NCBI RefSeq assembly: GCF_946482535.1
Contig: NZ_CAMLRU010000049.1
Location: 1 to 15,619, forward strand
Length of the DNA: 15,619 bases
From: an uncultured Flavobacterium sp.
Lineage (GTDB): Bacteria > Bacteroidota > Bacteroidia > Flavobacteriales > Flavobacteriaceae
Direction of reading: 5' to 3'
A program made the position numbers and the translations under genes. Under the pieces are notes generated by a model. It saw only the letters and a program-made list of their open reading frames with translations, ran no database searches and had not been told where the DNA came from. Below are positions 9,187-15,619 of this stretch, one piece after another; positions within the stretch are counted from its first letter, which is position 1, and every line of letters starts with the position of its first letter.

Positions 9187-9213
9187 AGTTTGTTTGTGTT
9201 TGACCAACAAACT
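9187..9213 (+). promoter_or_regulatory. Small hairpin between adhesin 1 and the porP/sprF-like gene
   Basis: AGTTTGTT (9187-9194) and AACAAACT (9206-9213) form a perfect 8-bp inverted repeat with an 11-base loop. It sits 18 bases after the adhesin stop. No T run follows, so it is not a classic intrinsic terminator. It might limit read-through into the next gene or mark an RNA processing site, or it may be chance in AT-rich DNA. Confidence 0.3.
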
Positions 9214-9238
9214 ATTATTAAATAAAATGACACACCTA

Positions 9239-10174
9239 ATGAAAAAAGGATATTTAGCACTGGCCTTACTATCATTGTTTACAATGGGAGTAAATGCGCA
9301 GCAAGATCCACATTATACACAATATATGTATAATATGAACGTCATGAATCCGGCATATGCAGGTTCAAAAGATAATATTTCGGGAGGATTGCTTTACCGC
9401 CAACAATGGGTTGGTTTAGAAGGCGCTCCAAAGACTGCCACTTTTGCTATTCATAGTCCGGTTGGCAAAAATGTGGGATTGGGATTATCTGCCATTTCAG
9501 ATAAAATCGGTCCGGTAGAAGAAACCAATGTCTATGGTGATTTCTCCTATACCGTTAATATGGGTGGTCAAAGCAAATTGGCCTTCGGTTTAAAAGCCGG
9601 CGCTACTTTTCAAAAAATCGGTTTGTTTTCTGATATCGGAAATGGCTATACCCAACAACCGGGTGACTTTGCCTTTGATGAAAACAGCAATAATATCAAG
9701 TTAAACATTGGTACCGGTTTGTTTTTCTATACCAATAAATATTATGCCGCTTTATCAGTGCCGAATATGTTGGATGGAAAACATTTGGATATCACCCGAA
9801 ACGGTCAAGAATACCAATTTGGGAGTGATACCCAACATTATTTTTTAACCAGTGGTTATGTGTTTGATTTATCGGCTAATACCAAATTCAAACCGTCATT
9901 TATGTTGAAATCGGCTTTTAAAGCACCAACATCTTTGGATTGTTCGGCTAACTTTTTATTTTTTGAAAAATATGAAATCGGCGGCACCTATCGTTTAGAC
10001 GATTCGTTTGGTGCCATGATTAACTTCGCGGTAACGCCTTCGGTTAGAATTGGCTATGCTTATGACCATGTAATTTCAGATATCAAAGGAACATCTCCGG
10101 CTTCACATGAGTTTATGTTGTTATTTGACTTAAATTTGTCTAAAAAAGTTTCTGTTTCACCAAGATTTTTCTAA
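9239..10174 (+). CDS. PorP/SprF family type IX secretion system outer-membrane protein
   Basis: This is an outer-membrane beta-barrel of the PorP/SprF family (311 aa from this start, near the usual length of about 300-350). The signal peptide MKKGYLALALLSLF is followed by NA|QQ, with cleavage after Ala20. The family signature follows at once: QQDPHYTQYMYNMNVMNPAYAG, where the NPAYAG block is diagnostic, then the RQQW strand and SPVGKNVGLGLS. The rest alternates short amphipathic strands, and the C-terminus is Phe (PRFF), as expected for barrel insertion. An in-frame ATG at 9227 would add four residues and has an A-rich leader, so that start is nearly as likely. In characterised cases, SprF is needed to bring the adhesin SprB to the surface. 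This gene probably serves the adhesin directly upstream. A gene symbol would over-claim, since genomes carry many paralogues. Confidence 0.93.
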   Translation: MKKGYLALALLSLFTMGVNAQQDPHYTQYMYNMNVMNPAYAGSKDNISGGLLYRQQWVGLEGAPKTATFAIHSPVGKNVGLGLSAISDKIGPVEETNVYGDFSYTVNMGGQSKLAFGLKAGATFQKIGLFSDIGNGYTQQPGDFAFDENSNNIKLNIGTGLFFYTNKYYAALSVPNMLDGKHLDITRNGQEYQFGSDTQHYFLTSGYVFDLSANTKFKPSFMLKSAFKAPTSLDCSANFLFFEKYEIGGTYRLDDSFGAMINFAVTPSVRIGYAYDHVISDIKGTSPASHEFMLLFDLNLSKKVSVSPRFF

Positions 10175-10185
10175 AAACACCAACC

Positions 10186-12108
10186 ATGAAATCGAAGATT
10201 TACGAATTCCAAAAAAACAATAGTAAACTTATGAGTAGTAAAATATATATCACCTTTAGTTTGATGTTAACGCTAACAGCAAGTTTCGGGCAAAATAGCG
10301 CTACAGCCAAAGCCGATAAGCTTTTTGAAAGCTATCAGTATGTTGCCGCTATTGAGGAGTACCAAAAATTAGCTGAAAGCAAAGGTGCAAACGAATACAT
10401 TTATACGCAATTAGCCGAGAGTTATTACAATGTTTTTGACTCTGAAAACGCTTCAAAATGGTATGCCAAAGCTACTGCTAAAGGAAAAGCGGATGCAGAA
10501 ACTTATTACCGTTATGCGCAAACCTTAAAAGTTTTGGGTAAATATGCTGAAGCTAATAAGCAAATGGATGTTTTTGCCAAAATGATGCCGAAAGACGAAA
10601 GAGCGAAGGAGCATTTGGCCAACCCAAATTACATCCCGAGTTTGGCTACCAATTCCAAATTATTTGACATCGCCGAAACCAATATCAAGAGTAATGGACA
10701 AAGTGATTTCGGAGCTTTATTAAGTAACGATAACACCCTTTATTTTGCCAGTACGAGAAACAGTTCCAACAAAACAGATAAATGGAACAACCAACCGTAT
10801 TTAGATATTTACCAATCCACCAGAGATGATAAAGGAATTTTTTCTGAACCAATACCGGTTAGAGAATTAAATACTCCATTTCATGATGGTCCGGTTACTT
10901 TAAGTGCCGACGGTAATACCATGTTCTTCGCGAGAGACGGGCACAGTGAAGGGCAATATGAAAAAAACAAAAAAAGCAATACCAAAATTGGACAACAAGG
11001 GATTTATAAAGCCACAAAAGTAGGTGGAAAATGGACTAACGTTGAAGCTTTACCTTTTAATAGTACCAGTTATTCGGTAACTAATCCGAGTTTGAGTAAA
11101 GATGGTAAAACCTTATACTTTGCTTCAAATATGCCGGGAGGTTTAGGAGAATCAGATATCTGGAAAGTTTCAGTCGAAGCCAACGGATATGGTAAACCAC
11201 AAAATTTAGGGGCTAATGTCAATACGGCCGATAAAGAAAACTTTCCTTTTATAGCCGAAGATAATACCTTGTATTTTGCTTCTTTAGGAAGACAAGGATT
11301 AGGTGGATTTGATGTGTACAAAACCAATTTGAATGGTACAGAACAAGCTGTAAATCTCGGGAAACCGGTAAACAGTGAGAAGGATGACTTTTCATTCAGC
11401 TTTAATAAAAATGCCAATATGGGTTATTTTTCTTCTAACAGAAATGGAGACGATGCTATTTTTTCAGCGGCTCCGATTTGTAAAGCAGAAGCGATTGTAT
11501 TGGTAACCAATGCTAAAACTAAAGCGCCATTAGCTAATGCTTCAGTAGCTATTTTAGATCTAAAAGGAAATGTAATCGCTACCGAAAAATCAAATGCGGA
11601 AGGAAAAGTAAGTTATCCGATTGAATGTAATTTAGGTTACGGACTACAAGCTGCTGCTCAAAATTTCGAAACGGCTACATCTGCGGTTAAAGCAGTTAAA
11701 GCAGGAGAAACACAGGTAGAGATTGCTTTAGTTCCATCAACAGTAATTATTACCGATACGGAAGTAATCTTGAATCCGATTTATTTTGAATATGACAAAA
11801 GCAATATCACAGCTCAAGGTGCCGTTGAATTGGATAAATTAGTAAAAGTGATGCAAGACAATCCTTCTATGGTTATTTTTGTTAAGTCACACACCGATTC
11901 AAAAGGTAGTTTGAACTACAATATGAACTTATCCGAAAGAAGAGCACAATCCACCGTTCAGTATCTAATTTCTAAAGGAATAACACAAGGGCGTATATCC
12001 GGAAAAGGGTTCGGAAGCACTGAACAAAAAGTGAAATGCGGAACCAATTGTACTCAAGAACAAGATGCGCAAAACAGACGCTCAGAGTTTTTGATTGTAA
12101 AGAAATAA
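10186..12108 (+). CDS. PorE-like OmpA family protein: TPR, PD40 propeller, CarboxypepD_reg, OmpA C-domain
   Basis: This 640-aa protein is exported and probably bound to the outer membrane or periplasm. Order by eye: signal peptide (core within residues 20-34, cleavage near SFG|Q, no lipobox Cys); TPR-like helices about 40-145; PD40 beta-propeller about 176-430, with repeated [LF]S-D-G/N-T-[LM][YF]F-[AS]S strands; CarboxypepD_reg-like domain about 433-520; OmpA peptidoglycan-binding domain about 530-640. In the OmpA domain Asp571 (SHTD) and Arg586 (LSERRA) are 15 apart, as are the diaminopimelate-binding pair of OmpA. A C-x3-C pair precedes NRRSEF. The order matches PorE, which links the T9SS to peptidoglycan in Porphyromonas. 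It lies 11 bases after the porP/sprF-like gene, so co-transcription is likely. A second ATG at 10231 gives a shorter, more typical signal peptide and may be the true start. Confidence 0.93.
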   Translation: MKSKIYEFQKNNSKLMSSKIYITFSLMLTLTASFGQNSATAKADKLFESYQYVAAIEEYQKLAESKGANEYIYTQLAESYYNVFDSENASKWYAKATAKGKADAETYYRYAQTLKVLGKYAEANKQMDVFAKMMPKDERAKEHLANPNYIPSLATNSKLFDIAETNIKSNGQSDFGALLSNDNTLYFASTRNSSNKTDKWNNQPYLDIYQSTRDDKGIFSEPIPVRELNTPFHDGPVTLSADGNTMFFARDGHSEGQYEKNKKSNTKIGQQGIYKATKVGGKWTNVEALPFNSTSYSVTNPSLSKDGKTLYFASNMPGGLGESDIWKVSVEANGYGKPQNLGANVNTADKENFPFIAEDNTLYFASLGRQGLGGFDVYKTNLNGTEQAVNLGKPVNSEKDDFSFSFNKNANMGYFSSNRNGDDAIFSAAPICKAEAIVLVTNAKTKAPLANASVAILDLKGNVIATEKSNAEGKVSYPIECNLGYGLQAAAQNFETATSAVKAVKAGETQVEIALVPSTVIITDTEVILNPIYFEYDKSNITAQGAVELDKLVKVMQDNPSMVIFVKSHTDSKGSLNYNMNLSERRAQSTVQYLISKGITQGRISGKGFGSTEQKVKCGTNCTQEQDAQNRRSEFLIVKK

Positions 12109-12236
12109 ATTAAGATATAACATAGAATACCCAGTCATAATTAAAGAGTAAAAGTTAAATAAATTAATGATTGGTTAATGATAGCTAATCTCGATGAAAA
12201 TTGAGATTGGCTATTGTGCATAAATACAATGATTCA
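12109..12236. other. Intergenic region before the second adhesin
   Basis: This is 128 AT-rich bases between the OmpA-family stop and the next start. It holds a strong inverted repeat (12181-12214) and, at 12229-12240, a three-codon frame overlapping the next start. I find no convincing TAnnTTTG box. The spacing and hairpin suggest that adhesin 2 is at least partly a separate transcription unit. Confidence 0.6.
12181..12214 (+). terminator. Hairpin after the OmpA-family gene (terminator or leader structure)
   Basis: Left arm ATAGCTAATCTC (12181-12192) and right arm GAGATTGGCTAT (12203-12214) pair over 12 bp with one G-U wobble. Two further inner pairs (G-U, A-U) would leave a six-base loop, TGAAAA. 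It is the best inverted repeat I see in the non-coding DNA. No U-tract follows (TGTGCATAAA), so intrinsic termination is uncertain, and a role in the leader of the gene 22 bases downstream is equally possible. Confidence 0.5.
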
Positions 12237-15200
12237 ATGAAGAACGTTTTTACAATATTATTATCTTTTGTTTTTGCCCATACTGTTGTAGCACAAATAG
12301 AACCCAACGATTGTGTCAATGCACTGACTATTTGTGGTAACGGTACTTTTTATTCTAATGCCAGTGGTATTGGAAACAATCAGGAGATTAATTCTTGTGG
12401 CGGATATGAAAGCAACTCCTTATGGTTAGAAATTAATATTGTACAAGCCGGAACATTAGGGTTTAATTTGATTCCTGATGATCCGGACATAATGGTAGAT
12501 TATGATTTTTGGGTTTTTGGACCCAATGCAGTATGTGGAGCTCTTGGAGCACCTATTCGTTGTGCCACAACCAATCCGCAACAAGCAGGCTTAACCAGCA
12601 ATTGGACCGGAATGTACGGTTCCACTTTGAATACCCAAGTAGGACCCGGTCCTAATGGAAATGGTTATGTGAGATGGCTTAATGTTTTGCCGGGACAATC
12701 CTATTACATTGCCATAGACAGACCTAATGGAGATGGTGGTTTTCAATTACAATGGATAGGGACAGCCACTGCCGGAACTGGAGCTTTTCCATCACCTCCT
12801 GCAGCAGCTTCTATTCCGGATGTGATGACTTGTAGCAATACTCCTAATGTTGGGATTTATGATCTCAATTCCATCAGACCTCTTATTAACCCTGATACCA
12901 CCGGAAATACAATTTCTTTTCATCTCACCATTGCAGATGCCAATGATAACGTTAATCCGTTGCCAAATATTTATGCCAACATTTCAAATCCGCAAACAGT
13001 TTATGTAAGGGTCACCGATAACAGTTCGAATTGTTTCAGCATAGCTGAGTTTGATTTGGTCGTCAATTTGGTGCCCAATGCCAGTATGGCTGTTTCCCCG
13101 TCTTCTATGTGTATTGGCGATACTGTAACGGTAACTTTTACAGGTACTCCGGGAGCTAATTTTGACTATAATATCAATGGAGGACCAACCCAAAACGCTA
13201 GTTTTAATGCTGCCGGGACTTATGTCCTGACCCAATCCCCAACGACAAACACAACTTATACATTAACAGCAGTCAGAGCGTTAGATGCCTCGGGAGCCAC
13301 AATTTGTTCACAACCTTTGAATCAATCGGCTACAGTAACTTTGAATCCATTGCCAACGGCAACTATATCAGGAACTACAACCATTTGTTCGGGTAACACG
13401 GCTACTATCACATTTAACGGCACACCCAATGCTACAGTGACCTATACTGTAAATAGTGGTGCTAATCAAACTATTTTGCTAGATGGCGTCGGTTCGGCAA
13501 CTATTACTACTCCGGTTTTATCCGCTGACGCAACATATGATTTGGTGAGTGTAGCTTCTTCAGGGACTCCGATTTGTAGCCAATTACAATCCGGTTCAGC
13601 CATTGTTACGGTAATTGCTTTACCAACAGCTACTATTTCCGGAACAACTTCAGTATGTTCAGGTTCAACAACAGTTATAACTTTTAATGGAACACCAAAC
13701 GCTACTGTTACTTATACGGTTAATGGCGGCGCGAATCAAACGATAGTTTTGGATGGTACAGGCTTAGCGACATTGACTACACCTGCATTAACCGCCAACA
13801 CAACTTATGCTTTGGTTAGTGTTACGAATTCCGGTACTCCGGCTTGTAGCCAAAACCAAACCGGTTCAGCAGTAATCACCATAAACTCTGCTCCAACGGC
13901 AACGATATCAGGGGCAACAACTATTTGCTCCGGAAATAGTACTACTATTACTTTTAATGGTACACCAAATGCCACTGTCACCTATACCATCAATAACGGT
14001 TCTAATCAAAACATACTTTTAAATGGATTGGGAACAGCTACTTTAACAACACCAACATTAACTGCTACTACTGCTTATGATTTGGTAGAGGTAACTTTAT
14101 CCGGAACACCACCTTGTAGCCAAACTTTGGTCGGGTCTGCCTTAGTAACGGTAAATGCTTTGCCTACAGTTACAATAACAGGAACAACCACTATATGTTC
14201 AGGGACTTCAACAATAGTGACTTTTAACGGAACACCTAACGCTACAGTAACCTATACTGTAAATGGCGGTGCCAATCAAACTATTACTTTGAACGGAGCG
14301 GGTTTAGCTACGGTTACAACACCAATATTATCTGCAGACAGTACTTATGCTTTAGTTAGTGTCACTGCTTCAGGACCTCTTGCTTGTAGCCAGGTTCAGT
14401 CGGGTTCGGCTGTTATAACGGTTAATCCATTGCCAACAGCTACCATTTCGGGAACCACTACAATTTGTTCCGGAACCACTACAACTATTTCTTTTAACGG
14501 TACTCCTAACGCTACTGTAACTTACACCATCAATGGTGGAGCCAACCAAGCAGTTGTTTTAAATGGTATTGGGACAGCTACACTCACAACGTCTGTATTA
14601 ACGGCCAATGCAACTTATACTTTGGTTAGCGTTACTGCTGCGGGATCTCCTGCTTGTACACAAACTCAAACCGGTTCGGCGATTGTAACGGTAAATGCCT
14701 TGCCAACAGCAACAATCTCAGGAACAACAACCATTTGTTCCGGAAACACTGCTGTGATTACTTTCAACGGAACGCCAAATGCTACAGTTACTTATACTGT
14801 AAATGGCGGAGCCGATCAGACTATTGTTTTAAACGGAACGGGTTTGGCTAACTTTACCACGCCTATCTTAAATGCTACTGCTACTTATGCTTTAGTGAGT
14901 GTAACTGATGCCGGAACTCCAACTTGTAGCCAAACGCAATCCGGTTCAGCTGTGGTTACAGTAAATGCATCACCAACAGTAACCATATCGGGAACAACAA
15001 CTATTTGTGCGGGTAACACAGCAGTAATCACTTTCAATGGTACAGCCAATGCTACAGCAACTTACACTATTAATGGCGGTGCCAATCAGACAGTTGTGTT
15101 GGATGCGACAGGTATTGCGACGATAACCACTCCGGTATTAAATTCAAATAGTACATATGCTTTGGTGAGCGTAGCTTCTTCAATCGCTCCGTTTTGTAGT

Positions 15201-15619
15201 CAATCGCAGTCGGGTTCTGCCATAATTACTGTGAATCCTCTTCCGGTTATCACCAATTTATCGTCAAATGTGGTAGTTTGCTTGGGGGAAATTGTGACTA
15301 CAAATGCTTTTGTGAGTGCTCCAGCCGGAGCAGCTTTTAGCTGGACTAATAGCTTATCATCTATCGGATTACCAGGTTCCGGAAATGGCAATATTCCTAA
15401 TTTTACGGCCTCTAATAATAGCTCTTCAGCTATTACCGCGAATATTAATGTCGTAGCAACGTTGAATAATTGTACTACTTCCGGTTCTTATACAATTACA
15501 GTTAACCCACTACCATTAGCCAATCCGGTGATTACGGATTATGAATTGTGTGATTACAACAATGCTGGCGATGGTGTTGAAGTGTTTACTTTAAACATTA
15601 AAGATGCAGAGATAGCCAA
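12237..15619 (+). CDS. Second giant T9SS-type adhesin, 3'-truncated by the window end
   Basis: The frame opens at ATG 12237 (in-frame TGA upstream at 12195) and stays open to the last base: 1127 complete codons and no stop. The signal peptide MKNVFTILLSFVFAHTVVA is cut before Gln20. Residues about 20-185 form a jelly-roll-like N-domain (NDCVNALTICGNG, NSLWLEI, DYDFWVFGP, RWLNVLPGQSYYIAIDRP) that I recognise from flavobacterial gliding-associated proteins. Residues 186-279 form a module ending in an ISNPQTVYVRV strand. Residues 280-372 are a divergent Ig-like copy, 373-1002 seven 90-residue repeats, and about 1003-1092 a PKD-like domain. The last segment (YELCDYNN, FTLNIKDAEI) is typical of the region before type B sorting domains, so one is expected downstream. 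The family is inferred from architecture because the decisive C-terminus is outside the window. It may share the upstream barrel or have its own further right. Confidence 0.9.
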   Translation, partial: MKNVFTILLSFVFAHTVVAQIEPNDCVNALTICGNGTFYSNASGIGNNQEINSCGGYESNSLWLEINIVQAGTLGFNLIPDDPDIMVDYDFWVFGPNAVCGALGAPIRCATTNPQQAGLTSNWTGMYGSTLNTQVGPGPNGNGYVRWLNVLPGQSYYIAIDRPNGDGGFQLQWIGTATAGTGAFPSPPAAASIPDVMTCSNTPNVGIYDLNSIRPLINPDTTGNTISFHLTIADANDNVNPLPNIYANISNPQTVYVRVTDNSSNCFSIAEFDLVVNLVPNASMAVSPSSMCIGDTVTVTFTGTPGANFDYNINGGPTQNASFNAAGTYVLTQSPTTNTTYTLTAVRALDASGATICSQPLNQSATVTLNPLPTATISGTTTICSGNTATITFNGTPNATVTYTVNSGANQTILLDGVGSATITTPVLSADATYDLVSVASSGTPICSQLQSGSAIVTVIALPTATISGTTSVCSGSTTVITFNGTPNATVTYTVNGGANQTIVLDGTGLATLTTPALTANTTYALVSVTNSGTPACSQNQTGSAVITINSAPTATISGATTICSGNSTTITFNGTPNATVTYTINNGSNQNILLNGLGTATLTTPTLTATTAYDLVEVTLSGTPPCSQTLVGSALVTVNALPTVTITGTTTICSGTSTIVTFNGTPNATVTYTVNGGANQTITLNGAGLATVTTPILSADSTYALVSVTASGPLACSQVQSGSAVITVNPLPTATISGTTTICSGTTTTISFNGTPNATVTYTINGGANQAVVLNGIGTATLTTSVLTANATYTLVSVTAAGSPACTQTQTGSAIVTVNALPTATISGTTTICSGNTAVITFNGTPNATVTYTVNGGADQTIVLNGTGLANFTTPILNATATYALVSVTDAGTPTCSQTQSGSAVVTVNASPTVTISGTTTICAGNTAVITFNGTANATATYTINGGANQTVVLDATGIATITTPVLNSNSTYALVSVASSIAPFCSQSQSGSAIITVNPLPVITNLSSNVVVCLGEIVTTNAFVSAPAGAAFSWTNSLSSIGLPGSGNGNIPNFTASNNSSSAITANINVVATLNNCTTSGSYTITVNPLPLANPVITDYELCDYNNAGDGVEVFTLNIKDAEIA
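13353..15242 (+). repeat. Seven tandem 270-bp (90-codon) Ig-like repeats (adhesin 2 array)
   Basis: Copies start at 13353, 13623, 13893, 14163, 14433, 14703 and 14973, each exactly 270 bp, with no insertion or deletion in 1890 bases. Each begins PT[AV]TI[ST]G[AT]T, has Cys at positions 12 (IC[SA]G or VCSG) and 75 (CSQ or CTQ), an FNGT[PA]NAT core and a GSA[ILV][VI]T close. A more divergent 93-codon copy precedes them (13074-13352). Protein identity is high while synonymous positions differ widely between copies. The likely role is a rigid beta-sandwich stalk. Confidence 0.95.

Noticed and set aside
11070..11417. Open frame of 115 codons on the minus strand inside the OmpA-family gene
   Set aside because: It lies fully antisense to the well-supported PD40 region, shows no domain or signal peptide, and is explained by the codon bias of the + strand gene.
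13353..15242. Regular spacing resembling a CRISPR or satellite array
   Set aside because: The period is 270 bp, copies are coding and in frame, and there are no short identical repeats with unique spacers.

Overview
The window looks like a chromosomal segment of a gliding, type IX secretion system (T9SS) bearing member of the Bacteroidota, most probably Flavobacterium or a close relative. The signs are AT-rich DNA, genes without Shine-Dalgarno sequences, a C-terminal domain of the CHU_C / gliding-motility (T9SS type B) kind, a PorP/SprF-family barrel and a PorE-like OmpA protein. All four genes are on the + strand, and there are no RNA genes, transposases or CRISPR arrays. The assignment rests on protein families recognised by eye, not on a database search.

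Layout. Bases 1-432 are an AT-rich non-coding leader. Bases 433-9168 encode a 2911-residue surface adhesin. It has a long signal peptide, a cleaved-adhesin/choice-of-anchor-J domain, fibronectin type III (FnIII) modules alternating with beta-sandwich domains, a DUF642-like jelly roll, Ig-like domains, five ~90-residue tandem repeats, two 86/87-residue repeats and a T9SS type B sorting domain. Close behind lie a PorP/SprF-family outer-membrane barrel (9239-10174) and, 11 bases later, a TPR/PD40/CarboxypepD_reg/OmpA protein (10186-12108). A 128-base gap with a strong hairpin follows. A second adhesin begins at 12237 and is still open at the window end. It has no stop codon here, so a search for closed ORFs misses it. 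It carries seven tandem repeats of exactly 270 bp, of the same type as those in the first adhesin.

How the genes fit together (inference from known families). The two adhesins would be exported through the T9SS. Type B substrates are known to depend on SprF-like partners to reach or stay on the cell surface, so the PorP/SprF barrel is the natural partner of adhesin 1. The OmpA protein, built like PorE, could anchor the assembly to peptidoglycan. Genes 1-3 therefore look like one cassette of substrate, outer-membrane partner and periplasmic anchor. Adhesin 2 probably starts a second, related unit.

The architecture is of a known kind, and I do not claim a wholly new system. The points most worth a second look are the 90-codon array with strongly diversified synonymous codons, repeats shared by two neighbouring adhesin genes on either side of their partner genes, a small domain nested inside an adhesin module, and the hairpin plus three-codon ORF ahead of adhesin 2.
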